Positions 35,579 to 46,528 of a DNA stretch of 64,000 nucleotides are shown here, piece after piece. The notes beneath the pieces are model-generated. The model searched no databases and had not been told where the DNA came from. It saw nothing but the letters and a program-made list of their open reading frames with translations. The DNA is from Persicaria tinctoria. Lineage: Eukaryota > Streptophyta > Magnoliopsida > Caryophyllales > Polygonaceae. The translations under genes and the position numbers were made by a program. The DNA is taken from positions 65,331,857-65,395,856 of the forward strand of contig JBANSL010000017.1 in the NCBI GenBank assembly GCA_037127255.1, written 5' to 3'. Position 1 is the stretch's first letter, and every line of letters starts with the position of its first letter.

Positions 35579-36103
35579 TCCTCGCCCTCTCCTTCTTCTG
35601 ATCATCTTCCACTTGTTAACTCTGCCCCCTAACTATGATACACTAAGAGTGGTTGGTTTTTTATGCTTTGCTCTCATTAAGGGGCATAGTATGAAATAAC
35701 GGTGGATCATCCGACGTGGGGGGCAACGCACGCCAAGCGCAAACGCGCTAACCAAGCCAAGCACACAAGCCGAGTGGGGTTCCATCCTAAAACCAATTGG
35801 TGTTAGGTGGGGTAGCCCACCGGCTTATATGCAAGGCTTGGATACAATTTCTAACCAATGTGGAACACTCCCACAACCATATTCTGCACACATAGCAAGG
35901 ATAAACTAGCACCTAAAGCAAGGAGATGTGTTTTCTTGGGATATCCGAGAGGTCAAAAGCCTACAAGGTCTATGATCTTAAGGAAAAGAAAGTTGTGATC
36001 AGTAGGGATGTGATCTTCTGTGAATCCACTTTTTCCTTTGCTCCTTCCGCTACAACTTAGTCCTCACCCTCTCCTTCTTCTGATCATCTTCCACTTATTA
36101 ACC
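35344..36103 (+). repeat. 277-bp tandem duplication in Copia 1, second copy split by a solo LTR
   Basis: 35344-35620 (TCTGCCCCCTAACTATGATA onward) is repeated from 35621. The second copy is interrupted at 35690-35890 and resumes to about 36103. The junction shows CTGC microhomology. The second copy has lost one A in GGTCAAAAGCC. Confidence 0.85.
35690..35890 (-). mobile_element. Solo LTR of a TRIM-like element (201 bp)
   Basis: Flanked by CATAG on both sides (35685-35689 and 35891-35895). On the minus strand it begins TGTGCAGAATATGG, passes TTCCACATTGGTTAG and ACCAATTGGTTTTAGGATGG and ends TTTCATA. This recalls plant TRIM LTRs. A related scrap is at 38338-38530. Confidence 0.75.
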
Positions 36104-36204
36104 CTGCACACCATCCTGACTATTTACCACAAATAGAATCTACTGATAGGTCCCCATCATCTAACTCAGAGCCTTGTTTACCACCACAAATAGCACCTGA
36201 TTCT

Positions 36205-37416
36205 GTGCCATCTATTGGTAGCTCAGAATCCTCTAATCCTACTAATCCCCTTCCCAATTCAAATATTCATCTCCCTTCCACATCATCTTCTTCATCCAGT
36301 CCCAATGATCTTCCTTCTATTCAAAGATCACTCAGAAATATTCAACCTCCCAAGTACCTACAGAACTTTATTTGCCCTACAACCTCTTCCATTTCAAATT
36401 CCTTTATGGTCACAAGTCTTGATGATCATGCTTATTATCCAGAAGATTATGTTGTGTCCCTTTATCAAGTGTTGTCTCTCAAGGAACCTCTCACTTGCAA
36501 GCAAGCAAAATCTGATCCAAGATGGGTTGATGCTATGCAGAAAGAGATTAAGGCTCTTGAAGACAATGATACATGGATCCTTACTCATCTTCCTCCAGGG
36601 CAAACTGACATTGGATGCCGATGGGTTTACAAGATAAAGTGCAGATCTGATAGGAGTGTGGAAATGTTCAAAGCTCGTCTTGTTGCAAAGGGGTACAATC
36701 AAATCAAGGGTAAGGACTTCAAACACACTTTTTCCCCAGTTGCCAAGTTCACCACTGTACGTGTGTTGATTGCTCTTGCCACCTTCAAACGTTGGCCGAT
36801 CCACCAACTTGACATAAATAATGCTTTCCTTCATGGATTCATTGAAGAGGAAGTATTCATGAAGGTTCCTGATGGCTTTGATAAAGCTGCTATTGATCAA
36901 GTTTGCAAGCTAAAGCGCTCATTATATGGCCTGAAACAGGCATCCAGGCAATGGAACATCGAACTTTCTATGTTCTTTTTGATCAAGGGATTTGTTAAAT
37001 CCTGCTATGATTTTTCTCTCTTCATCAAGTTGGTTCCTGAAGGTATTGTTGCAGTGCTGGTATATGTAGATGATCTTCTCATAACAGGGGACAATCAAGC
37101 AGAAATTTGTTCTCTTAAAGAAGCATTGCATACACAATTCACCATCAAGGATCTGGGTGAAGTGAGATACTTCTTGGGATTAAAGGTGTCCAGGACTGAT
37201 CATGGTACATTGCTGAACCAAAGGAAGTATGTCTTAGACATACTACAGGACACCCAAATGGAGGACTGCAAGTCAGCATCTTTTCCTCTTCCTCGTGGTC
37301 TCAAACTTACAATCAATGAGGGTTCCATTCTGGATGAACCTGAGAAATACAAGCGTCTGATGGGTCGTCTCCTTTACCTCAACATGACTCGTCCTGACAT
37401 ATCCTACGTCGTGTAG
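36205..37416 (+). pseudogene. Copia 1 reverse transcriptase
   Basis: RVT_2-type domain: MQKEIKALEDNDTWIL, GCRWVYKIK, RLVAKGYNQIKGKDF, QLDINNAFLHG (catalytic Asp), KLKRSLYGLKQA, and VYVDDLL (YVDD active site). Open for 403 codons and stopped by TAG at 37414-37416, where a Gln is usual before HLSQFM. Copies element RNA into cDNA. Confidence 0.88.
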
Positions 37417-37437
37417 GCGCAGCACCTCAGTCAATTC

Positions 37438-38025
37438 ATGGGAGACCCTCGGCTTCCATACTGGCAAGCGGCATTGCACGTTGTAAGGTATCTAAAGGGT
37501 ACTTTCAACCTGGGATTGTTATACCCAACTGATAATTTCATCCGCCTTGATGCCTTCTGTGACTCGGATTGGGGAAACTGCTTGTTTACTGGAAGATCAC
37601 TGACGGGCTTCTGCAATTTTCTGCGCAAGGCTCTTGTTTCATGGAAAACAAAAAAGCAAACCACCGTCTCCAAATCATCAGCAGAGGCCGAATACCGCAG
37701 CATGTCTAAAACTGCAAGCGAATTGGTGTGGCTTGATTCAATATTGGAGTACTTCAGAATCTCGGTTCCCAAACCAATTATGCTTCATTGCGATAACAAA
37801 GCCGCCATTCACATAGTCGAGAACCCGGTCTTTCATGAACGGACCAAACACCTTCGCCTGGATTGTCACTACATTCGGGAAAAGCTCACTGATGGGTTCC
37901 TACTTCCTTCACATATACGCACGAGCTTGTAGCTTGCTGATATCCTGACCAAACCATTAGGAGCCGATCAACACTCCCTATTAGCTTCCAAACTGGGCTT
38001 GGTTCACTCATCAAGCTCAGCTTGA
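37438..38025 (+). pseudogene. Copia 1 RNase H and C terminus
   Basis: DAFCDSDWGNC (first Asp), SSAEAEYRSMS (Glu), LHCDNKAAIHI (Asp) and HERTKHLRLDCHYIREKL are the Copia RNase H blocks. TAG at 37930-37932 interrupts just before LADILTKPLG. The natural stop TGA is at 38023-38025, next to the purine tract. Confidence 0.85.
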
Positions 38026-38033
38026 GGCGGGAA

Positions 38034-38229
38034 TATAGGAAATGTATGAGGGTATTTTGGTAAATTGCTTTAATTGTGTATAAATACCCGATTACCAGGA
38101 ATTGAAAGAACATGTTGGAACAATCAGAAATTCTGTTACAACAACCTCTTTTTCCTTCTTTGTTCTTCTGAAATTCATCAATGGAGGTCTCCTCCTAGGC
38201 ACTTCGAACAATAGTTCAAGTGTTTTTCA
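38034..38229 (+). repeat. 3' LTR of Copia 1
   Basis: 196 bp, TATAGGAAATG...TTTTTCA, partner of 32880-33075. Confidence 0.9.
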
Positions 38230-38239
38230 AAATGTAATA

Positions 38240-38243
<4 letters not shown>

Positions 38244-38304
<61 letters not shown>
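38244..38304. repeat. (TA)n microsatellite
   Basis: About 60 bp of TA repeats just outside Copia 1. Confidence 0.95.
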
Positions 38305-38306
<2 letters not shown>

Positions 38307-38337
38307 GAATTATTTCTGTATCCACGTACACTTTGTT

Positions 38338-38530
38338 AGAGATGTGAATGAGACCAAAGTGTCCCACATCGGAAAGTTGAACATATCAAGTCCTAGTATA
38401 TGAGTCGGTGGGTTACTCCTTCTATTGCCAATTGGTTTTAGAATGGAACCTCACTCGGCTTGTGTGCTAGGCTACTAGCGCATGTGCACCTGTTCAGACG
38501 ACCCCCAGTCATCGGTCCGAGTCGGACTTT
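38338..38530 (+). mobile_element. TRIM-like LTR fragment
   Basis: GTCCCACATCGG, then GAGTCGGTGGGTTACTCC, CCAATTGGTTTTAGAATGGA and CTCACTCGGCTTGTGTGCTA. It is related in the reverse sense to the solo LTR at 35690. No clear ends. Confidence 0.45.
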
Positions 38531-39636
38531 GATAACTTTGTACAATCTTTTTCTTTTTTCAATACTATAATGTGTTTGATATTAAAGAACGTATAAAAAT
38601 GTTTGTAAGTAAACCTTACACCTCACTACCACTATACTTTATATTATTTTTTCATTTATTTTTTGAATTTAAATAAATTTTGATATTAATATCTATTCAA
38701 ATAATTAATTTCTTTCAATATTTGATAATTTTTATATCAATTTAAAGATGATAATGAAAGTAGAAGAATTCAATTTATATCTACATTTATTTTTTAAATT
38801 TTAATAATTTTGTATTTGAACACATTTTACAATTCTAAAATAATCAAGCAATATTTGAAAAACATTTAGTAAAATAAATTCAACTAAATCATATTATCAT
38901 AAGCTTATCAGGAAGGTTAAATTGGAAGTAAAATTATTTTGTTGAGTACACTCGGTTGTTAAAATTTAATCCTAAAATTGAAAATAATAATTTGATATAA
39001 TGATTAATTTTTAAGGAGTTATGTTGATTTTACATATAATAGATAAATTGATAAAATTGTTAATAATTAATTGAATTAAAAGATTTATTTTTGATATAAT
39101 AGATAAAATTTTAATTATTTTGTTACTACTAAAATTTATTAATTGGATTACAAGATTGATTTTATGTGGGTCATATTAAGAATTGATTTTTTTGGTGGAG
39201 TTATGCAATTGAATTTATTTATATTGATTAAATAGAGTTAGATAAAATTTTGGTAAAATCTTATCTTAAATATATATATTATTATATTATATTAATTAAT
39301 AGGAAAAATCTTAATTTAGTTAAAAATAATATGATTAAAGGAAAATAGCCACTAATTAATACAGCTGATTTTTTTTATTATGTATTGTATAATCAAGCAC
39401 GGATGCAAAGGTGGACTGGGTTCTGCTCCAACCTGCCCCATTTATTTATAAAGTAAAAAATAGGTTTAAAAAAGAAAAAAAATAATTAACAAAATTATAT
39501 ATTTATTTATTAGGATAAGAGTTTTGTTAATGCATGAAAAGAATATGTATAAATGTATAATAGATTAAATTTATCATATTTTAGACGGTACTTGATTTTC
39601 TTTCATCTCTCAACATTAATCATGGCTTGAGGTTCC
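38531..39636. other. AT-rich intergenic DNA
   Basis: No gene. 39410-39580 is a scrap related to 24975-25150. Confidence 0.5.
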
Positions 39637-40227
39637 TTTTTTTTTATTAGGAAAAAATTCGGGAGAGTCCGAGCTCTACCCGAAGGCATCCTTTCGGATG
39701 AGGTCAAGAAGACCGGGATTATTCTGAATATTCCTACCCCAAGCAGAGTGGCAAAGGTGTGCAACCTTATCAGCCACTCTATTGCCCAATCAGGGTACAT
39801 GGAGGAAAGAAACTCTTTCTAGACTTGTTAACATAGTTTTAATGTCTGATAAAATAAGATCAATTTCCCATGGACATTTAGTTTTCCTGTTGAGATGCTC
39901 AATAATAATTTTTTAGTCTCCCTTAATTTGAAGCTTGGTGATCCGTAGACTTAGTGCAGTTTGAACCCCGAGTTTTAACGCAAGAGCCTCAGCTTTTAAT
40001 GGACTTTGATTACCGAGTTTCTTATATCCTATGTTTATTGGTTGACCTTCCCAGTCGCGTATTATAATCCCAGCTGTGCTGGTCATATTAGAGAGGGAAG
40101 AACCGTCGAAATTTAATTTTAGACATCCTCTAGGCGGCTTACGCCATCTAATGTTTGTGCGGTACGTTTTTCGTTGTCTGTCACGATTGGGTTGTTGCTA
40201 CCTATCGGGGACAACCCCAAGTCCGCC

Positions 40228-40824
40228 CTAAAAAATTGAAGCTTTACTCCAATTCAACTCGTGTGCTTTGATGATGTTAAGTGTAGTATCTCGGCTAGAA
40301 GTTGGGACTGATCTGAATATAAGTTGATTTCGGAAATACCAAACAGTCAACCAACAGAAAGCAAGATTAGTTTTGGATTTGCTATTGATGTTGTTCCCTA
40401 TGTAAGCCATTATTGGTTTAATATCTCTCGATTGCTGAAGCATCTCAACAATAGTTGTGCTGGTATCAGTTGGGAATCTTAGCAGAGAGGCCGTGTAATC
40501 GCATTCCAACAGAAGATGGGCATCATCTTCAATAGCACAGTTGCACAGGCAACAAGTTGGGGGCACCGCAACGTGCCGCTGTGCTAGTCTGTCAGTCGTA
40601 GGAAGGCCATCTTGAGATATTTTCCATAAAAAAATTTTAACCTTTGGTGGGATGTCTAGGTTCCAAATCCAGAAATTCGGATCAGGACACTGAGAAGACT
40701 GTCCTGAAATTAGTTTATATGCACTTGAAGTGGAGAACCAACCCTCCCTGTCAGGCCACCAATAAATGCGATCCTCGAAGGGAGCAGAAGGTAGCGGAAT
40801 ATCCAGGATTTCGTTGACGGCGTT
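40228..40824 (-). pseudogene. LINE zf-RVT region
   Basis: WWPDREGWFSTSSAYKL, then IPPKVKIFLWKISQDGLPTT and CCLCNCAIEDDAHLLLECDY: the Cys/His cluster typical of the domain after plant LINE RTs. Open for about 200 codons. Its upstream part lies beyond the LTR element. Confidence 0.85.
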
Positions 40825-42236
40825 TGATAGCACACATTTAGGTATGCATAATAGGATGCATTTAGCATGATTTAGATCTGCATAACGTATAGTTTAAGCT
40901 AGATTTGCATTTATACTTGTGTTGTTGGTGGAGTCGGAATCTACACGCTTTTATAGATTATTTCAGGTATATGTGGATCCGATGAGGAAGCTCATGGATG
41001 AAGGAAGAGTGAAAAGGAGGAGGAAAAGTGAAGAGCCCGGGAGCGGAATCGAAGTTAGAGAGCCTAAGTGAAGAACAAGTCAGCAGAAGTTGTCGCCAGA
41101 CATGCTGAACTTGTTTCGCACTTTCTTGAGGCCACAATGGTTTGATTGACTATTATAAGCATGTGTTGGAAAGCTTTTTCCGAGATCTACAACTTTCGTG
41201 TAGATATCGAGACCAAATTCGAAACGGAAAAATCGTTGTGAACAGTAAAAGCCGCCCCGCGGCCCGAAGCTCTGACGAAGGATTTCGCTGATCGCCTGGC
41301 CGTCCCGCGGCCTGGGTTGGCTGCCCCGCGGCCTCTGCAGAAACGTGGAATCTGCTAAATGGACTTTTTATCTCTTTAATTAGGTTTTTAGAATTATTAT
41401 TTGGCCGACTCTTTTGAGGCTTTTTAAGGAAGTTTTAGGGTTTTATTTGGAGGATAAAATTCCTTAGTTTATGCACTGGGAGATTATCAATTGAGAGAAC
41501 CCTAGAGGGGAGCCTCCATGGCCATGGAATGCTAAACTCTTCTGTTTCGTCTATGCACTGAAGCTTTGGTTTGATAAAGTTGTGAGATTTCTATTCTTGT
41601 TCTATTCCTATTTATTCGTATTGATTCTTTTGCGAATATTGTTGATTTCTTCTAGTCCTTACAACTAGTTGAGATTATTGCTAGGATTCTGTAGATTCCT
41701 CGTAGCGAACCTTAATCCATAGTAGCAATCATGCCTTTTTAGGACTCGTAGGACTAAACTGGTGTGTAGAGAATCAATTATATGTTAAATACTGACTCGT
41801 AGCTTGGTGTTGCATGTATCCTGATTAATCCTTAATCTTAATGCTACTAATAGGTTAAATCTTGACCGTGTTAGGGTTATCTAATTAGTAAGGATTACTA
41901 GGACTCGTAGGACTAGTAATTTACACAAGATCAGGAGAGGAACAATAATAGGATGAAAATAGAACTTGAAGAAGAATCGATGATCAACTAACCAAACTAA
42001 AGTGGATATTTGTAGATGAAACTATTTTCTCAATTGTTATCTCTATTAGCTTGTTTATAGCTTATCTTATTTTCTTTACTTCAATCACCAAAACCATCCC
42101 TTTTCTACTAATTGGTAAATATACATTACTTAGGAATACTTGATTCTCTGTGAGATCGACCTCTTACTTGCTTACTATACTAGTTTGTAGGTTTGAGTTA
42201 TACTTTGATAGGAACAACGACAGTTTCCTCCTGTCA
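40825..42236 (+). repeat. 5' LTR of the gag-only element
   Basis: 1412 bp. Contains a cluster of GCCCCGCGGCC palindromes near 41260-41335 with one repeat unit more than the 3' LTR. Confidence 0.9.
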
Positions 42237-42241
42237 AATTT

Positions 42242-42258
42242 TGGCATCGTTGCCGGGG
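42242..42258 (+). promoter_or_regulatory. tRNA-Asp primer-binding site
   Basis: TGGCATCGTTGCCGGGG, 5 bp after the LTR end. It matches the complement of the plant tRNA-Asp 3' end (TGGCGCCGTTGCCGGGG) except at two bases. Confidence 0.75.
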
Positions 42259-42362
42259 AATCAAAGTTTATTTCTTTGTTTTGTGTGTTTATCAATTTTT
42301 GTATATATCTAATTTGTTGTGAACCTATCTTACGGTTCATAACACCCTTGCTACTAACTTTC

Positions 42363-43226
42363 ATGATGTTGAGGTTATTGCAGTTTCAAGTTGAGAACTT
42401 TCACCAATATCTTACCAGATTGCAGAGATATATTGACATCCGTAATTCACGGGGTTATCAAGACAGCATCCGAGATATGATTCTTTGCATAATTGACGGG
42501 ATGACTCATGAGACACGAGAACTTGCCAAGTCCATAAACAACGGAAGCTTTGCTGGTTTAGGAGTGTCGGGACTATGGGATCTTTTCTGCTACATGGGTG
42601 ACCAATCGGCACAAGAAGAGTTTCTCACCACGTCTTATCCACCAATGGAGGACTCTGTCACACACTTGGATGATGAAATCCAAGCCCTTACTCAAGTGAT
42701 ACAGGAGAATGCTGAGAGGATCAAAAACTTGGGGGAACAATTGAGCCAACTTATTCAAACATCAAGTGAGATAATAGCAGAGAAGATGGCTACCCCGAAA
42801 GTTGATAAAGAAAGCCAATCCATCCTGCCGTTCCCCGAGACATTGAAGGATGCAAGAATGGAAGATCCTGTCGAAGTCATTGTGCTCAATTCATTCTATC
42901 CTAGTTGGTTTCAATGTGATGATGATGTTCAGAATGAGGAGGAATTGTTCACAGATGACGACAGTTTCTTTGACGATGGAGAAGAGGGTCTGGTGCATCC
43001 TGACATGGAATCTCATGAGTCGACGCAGGATGTTTCATGTGTTGTGTCTCCTACTCCATATGATGCATTCCTTCTCAGCTCCCCCGTTGATGAACCATGT
43101 CTAGAGCCACCTGCTGAGGCTCAAGAGATAATAAAGGTAAAATTTTGCAATTTGGAAGGTAATAGTGATTATGTTGATCCTTTTGACTGCTATTTTGAGA
43201 ATCCACCAGCGGAACTGTGTTGGTAG
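42363..43226 (+). CDS. Retrotransposon gag-like protein of the non-autonomous element
   Basis: The frame is open through the primer-binding site, but the first plausible ATG after it is 42363. It encodes about 287 residues. The N-terminal half resembles the gag core of plant Gypsy elements (FHQYLTRLQRYIDIRNSRGY; ILCIIDGMTHETRELAKSIN; LWDLFCYMGDQSAQEEF). The middle is helical and polar (EIQALTQVIQENAERIKNLG, likely coiled coil). The C terminus is acidic (EELFTDDDSFFDDGEEG). No zinc knuckle, protease, RT or integrase follows. It would form or join virus-like particles; mobility would need pol from a relative. The frame is intact, suggesting some constraint or recent activity. Confidence 0.65.
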   Translation: MMLRLLQFQVENFHQYLTRLQRYIDIRNSRGYQDSIRDMILCIIDGMTHETRELAKSINNGSFAGLGVSGLWDLFCYMGDQSAQEEFLTTSYPPMEDSVTHLDDEIQALTQVIQENAERIKNLGEQLSQLIQTSSEIIAEKMATPKVDKESQSILPFPETLKDARMEDPVEVIVLNSFYPSWFQCDDDVQNEEELFTDDDSFFDDGEEGLVHPDMESHESTQDVSCVVSPTPYDAFLLSSPVDEPCLEPPAEAQEIIKVKFCNLEGNSDYVDPFDCYFENPPAELCW

Positions 43227-45156
43227 TATCATATTCCTCCAGGAGAGAGTCATGCTAGACTCTTTGATATATTGAAAGGGTTTTTGAATTCCATATTTTA
43301 TGCTTTCAATTTAGTGTGCTATGATGTCTTGTGGAAGATTTGTGCACAGGAATATGATAGGCTACTGAGGGCCTTGACGATGTCTGATAGGTAAGGAATT
43401 AAGATTGAGAATAAGTCATGCCGATGACATAAAACAAGGGTGCTGCTTGGGAGGCAACCCAAGGTAAGTAGTTCTAGATTTCTTTTTCTTAAATTTTATT
43501 GAATTAGTTTGGTTTTGGCATTTTTCGTGGGGCACTAACACTGCAGGCTGAAAGCTGAAAAGGGAAGAGGCCACGGGGGCGGCCTGTACGGGCCGCCCCG
43601 CGGCTAGGTCTTGTCTCCGGCCGCCCCGCGGCCTCTGACGGAACTGACAGGTTCCCTTTCCTCACCTCCCACCTGACCTACCACCACTAGAATTAGCATG
43701 TCAGTTTTCTTTCTTTTCTTCATATTTTGATCTTTTGTTGTTTTTAATTTATTTTCATTGAGGACAATGAAGGATTTAAGTGTGGGGGAGGGATTAAATT
43801 GCATATAGATAGATTTTGCATATCATGTTTATTTATGTTTTCATATTTATTTTTACTAATATATTGCATTTGTTAAAAAAAATTCAAAAATATCATGAAT
43901 TTCATACACTTTAGGTCCTATTTTCCCATCTAGGCTACTTGTCCTCTATATTTATCTTATCATGTGCCCCATGACTTGCTTGAAGTGGTTGAAACTTTGA
44001 ATTGTTTTATAGACTTTTTCGGAACAAGATTGATGAGATAATTGAGCATGTATAGTCTTTGGAATTCAAGTGGTATTGAAGTTCTAATAATTTGACCTTG
44101 TGAGTTATATTGGCCTTATTGGGACTACACATATATGTCCTCTAGTTTCTTTGTGTGTGAATACTCTCCTTGATTACTTCCTCTTTAAATTGCGTGTAGA
44201 TATCTTTATTGAGGCTGCATTTATATGATTTTTGCATGTAACCTTAAAGTGATTGAGGCATGATTTTCTTTTAGCCATATTATACTCTATCCACCCGTAC
44301 ACATTATCCTTTGCTTGAAGCCAATTTGAGCCTTACAAGCCTATTTTGTTAGCTCCACAAAATTTTCCTAGCCGATTATTAGCCTGACCCATCCGGGAAT
44401 TAGGAGAAGAGTTGGTGAATATCTTGATGTGTTGATGGAGTTGCTTTGAGTTGAAAAATCGTATTGGGTGATTCATTTGTACTTGATAGAGATGATTTAT
44501 ATGTGCTTATTACTTGGGACCTAAGGAGGATAAAATTAACTTAGGGGTAAAAGTCAAGAAAAAAGAAAAGAAAAAGAAGCATAAAAAAAAGAAATAAATG
44601 AGTTTGTGTGGATATTGGAAAATTGTGTGCGAATTTGTATTGTGAACGAGTACATGTTATTGGAATGGCATATGAAGTATTTTGGTGTTGGTGTTTTTTC
44701 TGGTTGTTTACTAACCCTTTTTCCCGGATTTTTATCACCACACAACCTAAATAATTTCCATACCCTATGTTCCTACCATGACCCCATTACAACCTATACA
44801 AAGACCTCGTGATTTTGGTTGCATGTGAAATTACTAGCGGTGGAAATTTAGACCACTGACGCAATTTTATCGTAGCTAAGTTTTCAAGGATTGAGTTTGA
44901 GCGTGAATGTTTAACCCTAAACACATGAGCAAGAGTGAAAACACATTTTCCTGGTGAGGTTGAATGAATATGCTTGCTTTATTCCTTGGATTGCACCTAT
45001 ACACGTTATGACGTTAATTGTCAATCTTTGTTTCCCTATTTTGAGCTTTTAAGTGTTTTACCAAAGTTATTACATGGATTGCTTGTCTGTGGGGTGTTGA
45101 TTTGATTTTGGTTTTAATTGCTTGAGGACAATCAAAGGTTTAAGTGTGGGGGAATT
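43227..45156 (+). other. Non-coding interior of the gag-only element
   Basis: Where pol should be there is only non-coding sequence. It holds a GCCGCCCCGCGGCC cluster (43590-43630, like the LTR) and two copies of the motif TTTAAGTGTGGGGGA (about 43775 and 45140). The second is the functional purine tract and the first is at an internal position. Confidence 0.7.
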
Positions 45157-46528
45157 TGATAGCACACATTTAGGTATGCATAATAGGATGCATTTAGCAT
45201 GATTTAGATGTGCATAATGTATGGTTTAAGCCAGATTTGCATTTATACTTGTGTTGTTGGTGGAGTCGGAATCTACACGCTTTTATGGATTATTTCAGAT
45301 ATATGTGGATCCGACGAGGAATGAGGAAGCTCATGGATGAAGGAAGAGTGAAAAGGAGGAGGAAAAGCGAAGATCCCGGGAGGGGAATCTAAGTTAGAGA
45401 GCCTAAGTGAAGAACAAGTCAGCAGAAGTTGTCGCCAGACATGCTGAACTTGTTTCGCACTTTCTGGAGGCCTCGGTGGTCCGATTGACTATTATAAGCA
45501 TGCGTTGGAAAGCTCGTTTCGAGATCTACAACTTTTTGTGTTGACATCGAGACCAAATTCGAAACGGAAAAATCATTGTGAATAGTAAAAGCTGCCCCGC
45601 GGCCTGGGTTGGCTGCCCCGCGGCCTCTGCAGAAACGTGGAATCTGCTAAATGGACTTTTTATCTCTTTAATTAGGTTTTTAGAATTATTATTTGGCCGA
45701 CTCTTTTGAGGCTTTTTAAGGATGTTTTAGGGTTTTATTTGGAGGATAAAATTCCTTAGTTTATGCACTGGGAGATTATCAATTGAGAGAACCCTAGAGG
45801 GGAGCCTCCATGGCCATGGAATGCTAAACTCTTCCGTTTCGTCTATGCATTGAAGCTTTGGTTTGATAAAGTTGTGAGATTTCTATTCTTATTCTATTCC
45901 TATTGATTCGTATTGATTCTTTTGCGAATATTGTTGATTTCTTCTAGTCCTTACAACTAGTTGAGATTATTGCTAGGATTCTGTAGATTCCTCGTAGCTA
46001 ACCTTAATCCATAGTGGCAATCATGCCTTTTTAGGACTCGTAGGACTAAACTGGTGTGTAGAGAATCAATTATATGTTAAATACTGACTCGTAGCTTGGT
46101 GTTGCATGTATCCTGATTAATCCTTAATCTTAATGCTAGTAATAGGTTAAATCTTGACCGTGTTAGGGTTATCTAATTAGTAAGGATTACTAGGACTCGT
46201 AGGACTAGTAATTTACACAAGATCAGGACAGGAACAATAATAGGATGAAAATAGAACTTGAAGAAGAATCGATGATCAACTAACCAAACTAAAGTGGATA
46301 TTTGTAGATGAAACTATTTTCTGAATTGTTATCTCTATTAACTTGTTTATAGCTTATCTTATTTTCTTTACTTCAATCACCAAAACCATCCCTTTTTTAC
46401 TAATTGGTAAATATACATTACTTAGGAATACTTGATTCTCTGTGAGATCGACCTCTTACTTGCTTACTATACTAGTTTGTAGGTTTGAGTTATACTTTGA
46501 TAGGAACAACGACAGTTTCCTCCTGTCA
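45157..46528 (+). repeat. 3' LTR of the gag-only element
   Basis: 1372 bp, highly similar to 40825-42236. It lacks about 40 bp net, mainly in the GCCCCGCGGCC cluster, and has a short GAGGAATGAGGAAGC duplication. Confidence 0.9.

Larger units (their letters stand above)
32880..38229 (+). mobile_element. Copia LTR retrotransposon 1 (decayed, 5.35 kb)
   Basis: Two 196-bp LTRs (32880-33075 and 38034-38229), target duplication AAATG on both sides (32875-32879 and 38230-38234), a primer-binding site complementary to initiator Met tRNA (TGGTATCAAAGC at 33076) and a purine tract (GAGGCGGGAA) before the 3' LTR. Internal order is gag, protease, integrase, RT, RNase H, the Copia order. About eight differences between the LTRs by eye (about 4%) indicate an old insertion. 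The internal part has at least seven in-frame stops, a 277-bp duplication and a solo LTR insert. Confidence 0.93.
40825..46528 (+). mobile_element. Gag-only Athila-like LTR retrotransposon (5.7 kb)
   Basis: LTRs of 1412 bp (40825-42236) and 1372 bp (45157-46528) begin TGATAGCACAC and end CCTGTCA. The primer-binding site TGGCATCGTTGCCGGGG (42242-42258) matches the 3' end of plant Asp tRNA with two mismatches, the primer used by Athila-type elements. A purine tract (GTGTGGGGGAA) precedes the 3' LTR. There is one gag-like frame and no pol, so it is non-autonomous. Imperfect 5-bp flanks GCGTT / ACGTT. Confidence 0.88.

Noticed and set aside
32880..38229. Integrated plant virus (pararetrovirus)
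   Set aside because: LTRs, primer site, target duplication and Copia domain order (integrase before RT) identify a retrotransposon; no movement or coat protein blocks.
39410..39580. A named transposon family for the 24975/39410 pair
   Set aside because: The two scraps resemble each other but have no visible ends or target duplications.
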